A DNA stretch of 64,000 nucleotides. Source: Aphrophora alni. Its lineage: Eukaryota; Arthropoda; Insecta; Hemiptera; Aphrophoridae. The notes under the pieces are model-generated. The model had not been told where the DNA came from, searched no databases, and worked only from the letters and a program-made list of their open reading frames with translations. Made by a program: the position numbers and the translations under genes. Shown piece by piece: positions 36,660-48,403 of this stretch. The stretch is taken from positions 29,903,949 to 29,967,948 of the forward strand of contig OY740774.1 in the NCBI GenBank assembly GCA_963513935.1, read 5' to 3'. The stretch's first letter is position 1. Each line of letters begins with the position of its first letter.

Positions 36660-36890
36660 AGTACTCACACGAGCGAAGCGAGTAGAGACTTTGAAATACA
36701 TAAGAAACTACGAGGCATGATAAGGAAAGCCGGCTGCAAGAAATTAATGATATACTTAATTAAGATATTCATAAAACCTGTGTATCTATTGTTTCAAACA
36801 AACTTTCCCTACTGTCCACGGCCTCTTGATCTACCGATAAAATTTAACATTAGAGACGAAACCACCTTTTGGGCATTGCAATAATTAAGA
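36660..36890 (+). repeat. Dispersed repeat family C, copy 1
   Basis: Begins near ACGAGCGAAGCGAGTAGAGA. Resembles 44633-44890: the GAGCGAAGCGAGT core, CTA-GAGGC--G-AAGG, CTTTGATGTACC against CTTGATCTACC, and AAACCACCTTTTGGG against AAACCAACTTTTGAG. Strongly diverged; it follows the psq relic by ~100 bp. Confidence 0.5.
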
Positions 36891-38760
36891 AGTTCAGTTT
36901 TTTATTACAATGTATGATCGTGTTGGGCTTGTACCAAGATATTATCAATCAACCTGTTTATGATTCATTTTATACACATTAGAGAGACAAGTTTTGCAGT
37001 ATTTCTGTACAAACTATTATTATCTTTATTCTTATCTGAGACAACAAATAAACCAAATGTTTATGCATTTTGTGACGTCATTTGCACGGTCCAGTGAGCG
37101 AAAGTCCTCTGAAAGAGTGGGCACAGCAAACTATCGGAATTCTCTTTAAGCTTGTGTATAAATCAATACCAAACATAATTTCATGCTTGGTCACTCAACA
37201 GTTCGATTCTGTTAACTTGTGACGCGATATAAAATTGAGTAGAAAGATGTAAATCCATAAATTTAATTTCGAATTTCATTTTATTGAATTTTAATTATTA
37301 AAAAAAGTAATAATAACTATAATTGTCCGCCAAATATTTCTTAAAAATTCTATAATTTGTTTCAGATAATTGTCAGATCAACTTTTCCTTTAAACAAAAC
37401 AAATTGATGGAGTCATCACAGTACTTACCCATTATTATCATACAATGTACTACAAGTAGATCTTCTAAATTTAATGTCCAAAATTTGTTTCTTGAGTCTT
37501 GTAGGAAATGTTAAGAGAATCCGGTAGGAATCAAGGTATCTGGAAATTATGGAAATGTCACATTTTCTTTTGAGGTCAGGGTAAAAAACTACATATTTGT
37601 CAATATCTTCTCATTTGTCACCATTTGAGGGTTGGGCATTGGTACCAATAAATGCAGAATTAAAATATATATATATATATATATTAATATCGTGTACTTA
37701 GTCAGTAACAAACAACGAAGAGTTCAAATATTTTTCTTCAGTTTGAATTAATCAGCTATTAAACAAAATAATATTATATTTTAAAAAATCGTGTATTTAA
37801 ATTAAATGTTTTATTCACTTACGTTTTAACTAGTAATGATCGGACTAAATCATGATCAGCTTCAACAAAGCAAGAGGAAGCTGATGTCATCAAAATCTAT
37901 TCGTATTAAATACTTAAAAATTTACTAAGTCACATTAATAAATTTTCCTGCTTTCTCTCAGTTAGTGACGTTGCCATGTCATAGGATATATAGAACACGA
38001 GTTTCATTAAAATAGGTCATAAAAAAAAACTTTAATATTTCGATTGGCGTGGTTTATTTTAGTATTTTCAATTTACATCTAAAGTGTCGTGTTTTTTCGT
38101 AGTTTGGCAAGTAGGATTTTGACGTTCTTATTTCCCCAACTTTTGTTCGGTATGCCAATTGTTAGTTTGCGATTTTTGTTTGGCTATAGCTAGAGCTAAT
38201 TTTTGAGATACTAAACCTTCTAAAGTCGGCTTAACGATTCGTTTCTACATTTTGGGGTGGTATGGCATTTAATTAGTTTTGTCTATGTACACACTATATT
38301 TCCATATTAGATGTGCATAACTATTACATCATCCTCTTTGAAATTTTATTTACATGCATGATAATTTTGGATTAAAAACAACCTAAGAAACTCCATATAT
38401 AGGTGAACTTGAGACATTATAAGTCTGGAGATCTGTTAATTCTATACTATAATCAATGTAGATACTATACTATATCTTTGTTATTATGGGCGAAATACCC
38501 TATCTTTATATAATTTAGTTTATTACATGACTAATACTAAATATATCATAAGTAAATTGATAACAGACTACGACAAGACAAGTTTAGCCATTTTATACAT
38601 TCAGTTATTATTTCCTACATTACACTAGTAGACTTTCGCTTTTATAAAATCTGTTACATTGTCTCTAGATATAGTAGTAATTGTAGTATTAGTAATGTGG
38701 GTGAAATGGACTGAAACATCTATAGATCTATTGCGAACACTTACTTCTACTAATAATGGG
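36891..38760. other. AT-rich, small hairpins only
   Basis: A (TA)n run at 37664-37684, and ATCAGCTTC/GAAGCTGAT flanking ~16 bp at 37853-37887. A CRE-like TGACGTCA at ~37071-37078 stands alone. No gene. Confidence 0.4.
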
Positions 38761-39170
38761 AACTTTCGTCCATAAGAGTCATTCCATCCCCAACTTCTTT
38801 AGAAAGTGGACCACATGAAGGAGACAAGTGTGAGTATTCTGTTTGAGGAGTGATTTTCACATGGTGCTTCTTTTACTGGGTTCCTTTTTCCTTCGCTTTC
38901 TCTGGTGACTTGCCCTGAGTACAAGTACCCACTTACTATTGCCCCAGTCTGATCGCAACAGTTAAATATTTCATCCCGTCAGCTTGTTCTATAGGCAATA
39001 GTGGGATGTTCCTTCTCCCATATTTGTGATGTTATTCTGCTGTATTCCCATGTTTGTTGGTTGCTTCCTATATCGTGAGTGATATCCCTCCTGAGTGGCT
39101 TGTTTGACCTTTCCGTACTACTTTTTTACGCTCGGTTACGAATTAGGGTATATTAGGTTATATTAGAAAG
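38761..39170 (-). pseudogene. Decayed coding-like block, unidentified
   Basis: A ~400-bp GC-richer block whose minus strand reads as long open pieces: KKVVRKGQTSHSGGISLT, then PLLPIEQADGMKYLTVAIRL, then GKSPEKAKEKGTQ, in one frame with about six stops over ~140 codons. A second minus frame is open for ~41 codons in the first part. This resembles an eroded transposon ORF, but I cannot assign a family. Confidence 0.3.
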
Positions 39171-42100
39171 AATTTACCAACCATTAACCCCGCTTTTTAA
39201 CATAATCTAATATAATATTTATTTAAATTCGTTGCTATAATGATTCAATAAATATAAGATAGGTTAGTACATTTTATTTCATAATTCACAGGACATTTAA
39301 TAATTTACATTAGAGGCGAAGATATTTAAAAAAAAAAAAAACAGAAATAAAAGTACTCTAAAGATATTACTTATACATTCTTAAGAAAGGTCTGAAGAAC
39401 AAAAGACGATTTTTAACTTTGCACTTATTTGAAACTTCTATTTTACGGCCACTCATTTTATTACTGTGAAATTGTTTTAAATAAAGTAGGCGTTAATACC
39501 TGAAATGCATGGAATATATTATATTAAAAGAAAGTAGCAATAGGCAAAAACGTTTTTCTATTGGTGAGTTTGTAGCACGATTGCATATTTAATATCAGGT
39601 ATGTTTGAAATTTTGTTTAATAAAATTACAATAAACTATATTTTTTATACGTCTACCACGTCGGTCTGTTGGCAATGCTTCAGTTATTTTTTTGTTTTAA
39701 AAACACATTTTTAATATCTCAGGATACATGTATTTAAATTCAATTTCAATAGTTCTATTTCGTAAAATCTGACTTTACAAATTTTAAAGAAAAAATCTCG
39801 ACTGTAACTGAACAATTATTTTTAAAAATTTCATACAATTTATGAAAATAACTTAGAATAATTCAATTTAGGTTGTGATCACTGACGTGTTATTTTATTA
39901 AATGTATATTTTTTAACCTCATATTAAAATCATTCGATAACAATATTCTAATATATGCTGGAAATGTTAAAGGAATTTTGTTGACAAACTTAATTTTGCA
40001 ATGCAATAAATTAATTTTTAATAGTAATTTAAATACATGGGGAAATTACATAAAATAATTTCTGTATTTGATGTTCTGTAATATTCTTTTAAATTATCTG
40101 ATCTCGACGCATTTTAACAGTTGTTAAGTAATTTATTTTCTAAGACTCTAATGTCCATTGGATATTCATAGTCGTGGCGATTTTGCAATTTAGGATGTGA
40201 GGTTATAAAACAAGTTCTTTTTTTTACATAGCAACTAGAAGCATTAAAATACGAATCAAAGAAACCATTACAGGGTATCTATCTTTTTTAGTCAGAGAGT
40301 CTTGCTGTTGAAAAGTCATCGAAAAGTGACTTTCGTGAATGACTACGATTTGTATAACTAGTTCCGCGCACAATAAATGATCACATAGTGATTAAATACA
40401 TAGAATATTAAAGATGAGATTTTTCGTCGTTGATTTAAATTTCAGGCAAATCTCATAGATATAATTATTATTGTATATTATACAAACCTCAGTGATTATA
40501 AGTATTTTGTTGTAAGAATTGTAATGTTTGTTCAAATAAAATAAATAGAGGATAAACAAAATGCTTTCGATACAATTATATTTTTATTCATGTACTGATT
40601 ATTATATAAATAATTAGCTTAGTCTATGTTGCAGCATTACACAATGTGTTATATAGAAAAAATAATAATTCCATTTAAAACTGCAATAAATTTATATAAC
40701 CATCAAAACATTTGTAGACACCCATTAAATGACTGGAACTTGATCAAAGTCCAATGATATGTTGTAAACAACCGCCGGATTTAGAAATATAAAATCAAAT
40801 AAAGAAACCAACTGTTATTATTATTATTAATTTAATATTTTCTTAATAACATCTTCTACAGATTATAACATTTTACAAGTTTTTTAATATGGATATGTTG
40901 TACAGAGTAATTAGCTCCTGTTCTATGACATTAAATATAATTAATCGTAAGCAAACAAACCGAAAATTTATATTTGAAATTAATTAGTAAATGGAAAACA
41001 AAGACATCGTAAAGTTTTCATTCTGATTACCTTGGCGAATAGACAAGTTTTATTTGAATTTAAATTTTCCTTAAAAGTTAAACAAAAGCCCATTCTTACT
41101 GTCAATATATTCTGACTGAACAAATTTATCTCTAAAGTATTAAGTTAGAAACTTCCTTGTTTAATGCGTTTACCTTATTACTCACGGTTGAATCAATTTT
41201 GTACAATTACTGAGTCTGCAGCACAGATCTTAAATTTATTTTTGCATTTTAAGTGAAATTCTTGACGAAGTACTTGGTACTTTCTTGCAGACCGATTTAC
41301 ATATTGCTTAAATTTAACAAGTCAGGAATGAAATTTATAATTATTGTTGTAGACCGAGTAGAAGTGAAAACACATTATAAATGAGTGACAAATGTTTATA
41401 GACTGAGTAACCAGAGGAAGTTATAAAGACAAACGAAATCACAAAATAATGATAACTTTTTTCTCAGTTTTTGTCTATATAATTCTTGTAGGAGAATACA
41501 TATAAATTGTTTTGTAGAAATTAAACAGAGAGCGTCGTTGAATTGAGAGAAGTGAATATCTCAAAAACAGCAAACTTTAAAAGAAAATTGTTTTAGCCTA
41601 AAGCTATTTGTATCAATGATGAAATAAAGTAGCAGAACTCATTCTTTATTTCTTCTATGTTTTGAAAGTCATTTTAAGGGGAACCATCATTTGTTTGTAT
41701 ATTTTTTAAACAAATTGAACCTATTAGTAGGCCCAATAGAAATATTTATCTACAATAAAACCACGCCTCCTCCGGGTAAGTACCCTTATCGCGTAGGAAA
41801 AGGATTCAGTAATGGTTTTCTTGTAATAAGCTGATAAACACTTTTCAAGTAACTGTAAAACATAAAAAGAAAAGAAAAGAAAAAAAAGAAAATAGAACAT
41901 AACTTGATGATTCGGCGCTATGAGCGTTGGAAAACCCTGGTTAGGTATACCCTAGGGCTTGGGTATGAAGCGTACAAGTCACTTAGTAATTATTTATTTA
42001 CATCTTCTTTAGGAAACAACTTCGTAATTCACAGGTACTTAGCTGAATCAACACTTTTGTACACGTTATCTTTTGTTACGTAACTCTATTTCATCTTTTC

Positions 42101-43307
42101 TATGAGATTTGTATTAACGTACTCATTTTATCTTAAAACTAATAGAGTATTCGAAGGTTAGGTTTCTTTAAAAAAATTGTTCTTTTCTTCTTTATTATAT
42201 ACAGCTATGTGATGATCAAAAGGTTTTACACCGTAAAATAATCGAGAAACAAATTTATTAAGATAAATTAGAGAAAGTAGACAAACTGAAAGGGTTAGTA
42301 ACTTTCAAAGAAAACAAATGATTGGTGTTATCAGCACAATTACAAAAACTTCTATTACTTCAGAGGTCAAAGACGAATTTTGACGTTTATAATTTACACT
42401 CTTCATATTTATCTTGTTATAGGTTTATTTTTCATAACGAGTTAATATTCAATCTCAAAATGTCTTCTACTAATATTTATAAATAATATTGATGTTAGAT
42501 GTAATAGGAATTTATAACAGATATATGAAAAAGGATTAAATTTATATACATAACTCAGATATAAATAACCTAAAGTCATTCTAAATAACCTAAATATTTC
42601 AAAATGTAATTTAAATAATTAGTGAACTAATCTTATATTTAATAATATAATATGTATTATACATTAATATAGAACTTTTTATAGGACCTAATTTTTTATT
42701 TACAATTAGGCCTACATTACGTTATTAGTTTTTTATAAGAAAATTCTCAAGTATACTGATTGTTTAATGTGGGTAAATTGTTCTTTAGCTCATCTTTATT
42801 TTTTTTGTTTGGCCTTGATATTTTTTTGGATGTATTTACAATTTATACAGTTAATTTATGATTTATCTTGTTCTTAGTTTTTATATTTAAGGTTGCCAAA
42901 TATTTTCTCCATGATTGTTCTCGGCTGACAAAGCTACATTCAAATTTGTATATATATCTAGTGATTTCTTTACAATATTTGGACATTGGGGGAGCAAAAG
43001 CAGTTTTAACTCAACATTGACAAGGTTTTCTATTTACAATAGTAAATTTAGATTCTATGTAAAAGATGATAGAAAAGAACATTTCCTTCTGTAGGTGTAC
43101 AGCTCTACACAAACCACATTGCACTTGTAAAATGAATGCGCAGTAACTTAACAGAGATTGGGGGTGAAGATACTAGTTCATTATGAATATGATAGTTGAT
43201 AGGGCATAGTTTTAACCATAACTGACTATACAAGAGGTTCTCTGTTACGACTTTGACAACTATCAACACTTTCACTCTGCATTTCTGCACAACTGATGTG
43301 TATTGTG
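39171..43307. other. AT-rich, nothing recognised
   Basis: A long stretch without coding-like frames or repeat copies I can match. A small GC pocket at ~41760-41800 and an A/AG-rich run at ~41865-41895 are the only irregularities. Confidence 0.4.
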
Positions 43308-43315
43308 GTTTGTGT
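43308..43315. repeat. Target-site duplication, left (GTTTGTGT)
   Basis: Eight bases identical to 44068-44075, immediately outside the hAT-type element. Eight bp is the hallmark TSD length of hAT transposons. Confidence 0.9.
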
Positions 43316-44067
43316 TAGTGATGTGCGAGTTCGAATTAAAATACTCGGTGATTACGAGTATCAAAATCCTCGGAAGAGTCCGAGTATTAAAATCCTCGGT
43401 TTCGAATTAAAATACTCGGTCAAAATCCTCGTAACCAGGAACAAGGAGGAGGTAATGTGTGAGTAATAGCGAGTATCCTCGGACAACGATATTCGTTAGT
43501 GTTGTGTCAATTCCAAACAAAATACTCGGTGTTTCTACTTTGGTTACATTTGTTTCTAAGCTGATTTTTCATTACACGTTAATTAAACATTACGATTTTG
43601 AGTTATAATGATTTAGATTCGGTATCAAGTTCAATTTAAAGTAACAATAATATTCATTTATTTCCACAATAACAAAAAGTAAATTAAATTATTATTTAAT
43701 TGTAATTACTTATATTTAAATAAATATTTATAGGTTACCATCTTTATAAAAAATATAGTAAATTAACTTATTTTAAATAATAACTAAATTATTAATGTTG
43801 GTAATAATTGCACTTAAGTTTAATTACTGAATTTGTGTCGAGGCAGGATAACATTTTATTACCTATTACAAGTGTCAATCATATATTGTTTAAAAAAATA
43901 AATACTTGGTGGATCAGTCTAACAGATAGAAATATAACACACACACACGCATAATGCGCATAATCATTCTGCTCAGATACTCGATGTCGAATTAATAATA
44001 CGAGTATTGAAATCATTCGAAGCCGAGTATTGCGAGTATCTATTTCACCCGAGTATCAACATCGCTA
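43316..44067. mobile_element. 752-bp non-autonomous hAT element
   Basis: Left end TAGTGATGTGCGAG and the reverse complement of the right end, TAGCGATGTTGATACTCG, share the hAT-type TAGNGATGT terminus. A perfect 8-bp duplication, GTTTGTGT, flanks the element. Eleven copies of the 7-mer ATACTCG (either strand) sit only in the outer parts: six in the left ~215 bp (43341, 43355, 43381, 43412, 43470, 43522) and five in the right ~90 bp (43977, 44001, 44024, 44033, 44050). The AT-rich centre has none. Subterminal repeats like these are where hAT transposases bind. There is no ORF, so it needed transposase from elsewhere. The intact TSD suggests a fairly recent insertion. Confidence 0.92.
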
Positions 44068-44075
44068 GTTTGTGT
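44068..44075. repeat. Target-site duplication, right (GTTTGTGT)
   Basis: Perfect copy of 43308-43315. Confidence 0.9.
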
Positions 44076-44632
44076 TGACCTCTACCATTATATTAAAAAT
44101 AGTTTATTATTAACACTATTAAAATAAAATTAATTATTTGAGTTTATACAAGAAACATATGTTTGGTAGTCGTCAAAATTTCGATCCCTATTTTAACTGA
44201 TTTTCACTTTTCATGACTTCTAGAGATCAAAAAGTTATTTTCAATATGCAGTCCGCCCTTCTTGGTTGACGTTGACGTCATTGTTGTCAGTAAATAAACA
44301 AGATTAAGGCCACAAAAAATAAAATAGAAATTAAAAAGTATTAAATAGTATTGAAATTCCAAAATTTAACCTAATAATTCAAAAAGGAAGCGATTTAAAA
44401 CTTTTTTGTTGTTATAATTGGTTTGTTACTCAACTATGTTGTATTCAATTAGATTAAACAATTTCCGAAATCAATTCTTCATGTAATGGTACCTACCCGA
44501 CTTCGCTAAGTTATTGCGATGACAAATCGCAAAGTTATTGTCAACAATGTAATTTTGAACATTGGCCTTGAAACGAAATGTAGCCTAATATTGGTATAGT
44601 TACGAGATCTGAAAGTACTTTCGCCATCAAAT
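44076..44632. other. AT-rich, nothing recognised
   Basis: No feature identified. Confidence 0.4.
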
Positions 44633-44960
44633 ATGTACAGTTTTGGAGTTAAAGGCGAGAAAATTACAAGAGCGAAGCGAGTGAAGACTTTTAATATGAA
44701 CACATCTAGGAGGCTCGCAAGGGCTTTAGAGATGTTAAGAAAATTGTGTTACACAATATTAACAGATTTCGAAAACTTATTTAACAACTGTTTTATAGAA
44801 ACTTATACTACCGCGTAAGACCCTTTGATGTACCAAAACAACATAACAATCTTTTAATTCCCAGGAAACCAACTTTTGAGAATTACCTTTAGAGGTTTTG
44901 TTTGTATTACATCGTTTGTTTGGGCTGTGTAAAAACCATGATGGCGACAATCAACAAGTT
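44633..44960 (+). repeat. Dispersed repeat family C, copy 2
   Basis: Contains AAGAGCGAAGCGAGTGAAGA and later blocks shared with 36660-36890, and ends with AACCATGATGGCGACAATC, which recurs at ~53098 (AACCATGATGGCGTCAATC) and, weaker, at ~59158. The 61-codon plus ORF across it is repeat-derived. Confidence 0.5.
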
Positions 44961-46155
44961 TTTCAGTCGGTTTACCAATGTTTTCACGTTAAAAAAAATG
45001 TATTTTAATATATTTTTTAAATCTAATATTTTACATTTAATAACAACGAGGATATTTGGTTAATAATGTTGTCAATAAATTTTCAACTGTTAATGACATG
45101 ACAAATTAATTCCCGAGATCATACTTCAAGTTGACATATTGAGTCACACTTTGCGTCAGCTGCTGCAGAGACTGTCTTTCTATTTCAATGTATCACACTT
45201 GAATGACACAGACATGGTCATAGAATGATATTTCATATTCTAGAATTAATGAGTGTGTATGGAAAAAAATTTAATGTTATTCATAGCGTTATCAATTATT
45301 AAACAATCAAAATATATATGTACATTTAATCAAAAATGTTTTATTTATACTAACCGTAAGTTGAACTATATTTAATATGTTTTTGTTTATTGAAATAATT
45401 TTTAAAGTAGATAACTTTTTAAAGTAAATCACAACTACTGATATATATGACAAACACATAAGTCAAGGAAATTAATTTTTTTTTTACTGAATAAATTTAC
45501 CACGAAACCACAACTTTTTCATAAAATCTCAGCATATTGACCTACATTACAGACATTTAAAACATACAAAGCAAAAAAACAAAAAAAAACAAAAACAAAA
45601 AAAAACTGAATTTTCAAGCAAACTCAGTAATATTCCAAAAAAATGCATTTCCGGTACACGTGGAGAATAGTCCAGTATGGATGATTGTTAACGTTTTGTG
45701 GAGTATTGAAGTATAGTGGGGCAATACCTGAAACTTAGCAACTGTGACGTGCTCTTCGCTTTTGTAATACGTAATTTATTAAGATAAAATGAAGAATTAA
45801 ATCAAAGAGTCCCATAGCGTGAGGATGAAATTTTTAATTTCATTTCTGCATGTGTATAGTGAAATTAAGCAACAGTCTCAATACAGCTTGTTAAGTACCC
45901 AGAAAGATTTTCCTCAGTCTCAGTCTCAAATCTAATTGATGGCTTAGGGTGATTCCATACTTAAAAATTATGCTTGTAAACCTAAAATGTTACCTCAAAA
46001 CGTTTCACTAATAATTTAGGGTTAGTAAACCAGCTTGTTTGTTATCTTGTACAAAGTTAACTTAGCCAAAATTTATGGAATTCTTTTCATCGTTGTAGGA
46101 TGGCTGAACGAACAACATTGGAATGTGCTATAAATTAGGAAAGCTTAATTAGTTG
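44961..46155. other. AT-rich, nothing recognised
   Basis: A-rich run at ~45570-45606. No gene. Confidence 0.4.
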
Positions 46156-46395
46156 TGGTCATTGACTAATAATGATGTGATTGAATTAGAGGAGTTGGAC
46201 ATGGTGACAAAGATAATAAGGAGAATGAGATGGGCTGGTCATCTACAGCGAATGGAAAAGGAAGAAAGTAGAAGGATAAACGAGATATATATTATTGAAA
46301 GGAAGGCCGAGAAAGAGATCGGTCTGAAGAATGAATTGAGGAATACGATATTAAAAAGGTCTTAAAGAAAACCATTTTTGGTGATTAGGATGGTT
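46156..46395 (+). pseudogene. Non-LTR reverse transcriptase C-terminal relic
   Basis: The plus frame reads ELEELDMVTKIIRRMRWAGH followed by LQRMEKEES. This is the very conserved tail of insect endonuclease-reverse-transcriptase polyproteins: EL--LY---DIV--IK-RRLRWAGHV-RM. The next expected piece, GRPRKR-, appears in the +1 frame at ~46303, and EEYDIKKVL (expected W-D-VE-DLKK) in a third frame, so at least two frameshifts have accumulated. Only ~80 residues are present, with no catalytic YADD. It is a dead 5'-truncated LINE 3' end. The candidate host exon begins ~285 bp downstream. Confidence 0.7.
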
Positions 46396-46418
46396 TGATA
46401 CATTCATAATCTAATGGT

Positions 46419-46479
46419 ACACTTATATTATAATCATTAGTTACTAATGAGTGTACACTAATTAATAATGTAAGTGTAC
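46419..46479. repeat. Small palindromic repeat (~60 bp)
   Basis: ACACTTATATTATAATCATTAG at the left and CTAATTAATAATGTAAGTGT at the right are imperfect reverse complements around a short centre with GTGTACAC. Confidence 0.6.
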
Positions 46480-46679
46480 ATAACACCAACTGCAATAAGA
46501 AAGTTCAAAGGCCAACAGCTTATTTCGACTCAAATCGCAAAATATATATAATATTCTCGGCTTGACATGTTTCACCGACTTTTCCGAGAATCTCTGAAGA
46601 TTATAGCAATTTACTGAAACTTAGCCCGACACATAATTTAGAAAAGTTAACTAAAATAAATTCAACGAAATCTATTGAG

Positions 46680-46839
46680 GGGCATCAACACGAGTCCTGT
46701 CGAGCTGCCGGACATTCCCGACGTCACAGACTGTCCATCTCAGGAGATCTCAGATGTCCATTGCCTTGTAGATAACGTGATGTCTCTAGTCCAGTTGATG
46801 ACCGCGGTTAACTGGACCCAGACTGCAACTTATCACAAG
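46680..46839 (+). CDS. Candidate internal protein-coding exon (53 codons)
   Basis: A sharply GC-richer 160-bp block is open in exactly one plus frame; the other two have stops. The frame begins GINTSPVELPDIPDVTDCPS, continues QEISDVHCLVDNVMSLVQLM and ends TAVNWTQTATYHK. It runs straight into AAG|GTAAGT at 46839/46840, a consensus donor, after which the frame stops within three codons. The upstream boundary is probably ATTGAG|GG at 46679/46680, a weak acceptor with a poor pyrimidine tract. The frame has a stop at 46655, so the exon cannot extend far. There is no ATG at the start, so it is internal. It has two cysteines and one N-x-T sequon (NWT). I do not recognise the protein. No partner exon is visible in the window. 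Confidence 0.6.
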
Positions 46840-48341
46840 GTAAGTTAATACGACTTTTTTATGTAAAAAGTGTTAAAAGGTGAATTGTTGAAATATTTAT
46901 GCTCCTAAAAGCGATGAGTTCGTCTTAAATATTGTTTTTTTTTTAATAACTTATCGCGTAGTAAAATTAAAGTATCTTTACTGTTTCTATTATTTTTTAA
47001 AATACCACTAGTGAAAAATAACATATTTATTAGAAAATTTAAATTTTACAACTCAGTATACATATGTTTAAATAAAATTAAAACTCCTTCATTACTTTTC
47101 AAGAGCTACTGAAGATGGCGCAAGTTGATTTGAAAACTTTAACAACACTTGCAACACACCAAACAATTGTAAGCAGAGGGATAAATAAAATCCCTGTACA
47201 ACTTGTTTATATTACGAGTTGCTCCTTATTTAATAAAATCTTGAGACATTGTAGTGCTTGCATTCGCTGGAGTCAAAAGTTTTCCAAGATGCAATCTAAA
47301 ATTAAATTTTCTGTGTTTACAAAGTTTTGATTATGTTTCTCGTTGTAGTGAGAATTTATTACAACTATTTATTTCATGTTTACTCAATATCCATTTACAT
47401 CTGTGTACGATTACATTTTGTGAGAGTTATATTTAGTATTACGGCAAGAAACTAGTGTTATATTTAATTTTAACAAATATTGTTTTCTCTTTGTTGATAA
47501 ATGGCGACAAACCTCTTGGTCATCATTGGATTGAAGAAGAAGAACATAGCATAAGATAGAACTTTCGAATACTCTAACAGTTCTAAGGTCAGAAAAGTAC
47601 AAATGGTAGTTATTACTTACTTAAAATCTCTCACATTATATTCATCTAAGAATATAGCTGATAGTTAAAATGAACTACAGTATTTGCTTATTAAAATATA
47701 AACATCTATACCATACAGAGGACACAAAAATAGAGAAATATTTTTTTTACACTCCTTCACATAACCAAATATTATGACTATAGTTTTAATGGGATACTGC
47801 AAAATTTAACATTCCGATTTTCTTAAATTTGGCTGTATCGATTATGCCAAAATGTAGTTTTCAAGGACCCAATAAAACCGTCTTTTTAGATTTGATAAAA
47901 CGTTATCAGTAAAAAGAAGAATTTGACGATGTAAGGATGTCTCAAAATCGAACTTACCTATTTTGAATAAATTCGTAATTTTAATGAAATAAACCTGTCA
48001 GTTCACAAATTTAATTTCCTGTCTTGAACATATGATTATTTACTAGACATTTTACGGATCTTCATTTTAGATTGATTAAAATCATTAAATATTTTCTTAA
48101 AAATTTAGTATTTTACTTTTTTCTCTTATAGTAGCAACCCCCCCCCCAAACTACAGTAATACCACACTACCTCTTCTTAACAAAATTCAGTTCATTCGTT
48201 TATTCTGTAGAGCAAACGACAGACAGATGTAATTACAAAAAATACTCTGTCATGTTCAACAGACCTGGAATCCAAATTTTCTGTAAAATTACTTAATATC
48301 AATACAAAGTATATAATATGATATAATAAATCTACACATAT

Positions 48342-48344
<3 letters not shown>
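46840..48344. other. AT-rich, probably intron
   Basis: Intronic if the preceding exon is real. CTGAAGATGGCGCAAGTTG at ~47109 faintly resembles the hammerhead-like motif family. Chance ORFs at 47115-47602. No further exon recognised. Confidence 0.35.

Positions 48345-48401
<57 letters not shown>
48345..48401. repeat. (TA)n microsatellite
   Basis: About 56 bp of TA dinucleotides. Confidence 0.97.

Positions 48402-48403
<2 letters not shown>

Noticed and set aside
36560..36884. Continuation of the 174-codon plus ORF past the psq relic
   Set aside because: The psq domain moves to another frame before this point, and the rest overlaps a dispersed repeat; no motif.
37185..37225. GTTCGATTC resembling a tRNA T-arm
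   Set aside because: No A-box, anticodon arm or acceptor pairing at the right spacing.
43934..43950. Short CA repeat inside the hAT element
   Set aside because: Only a few units; part of the element's internal sequence.
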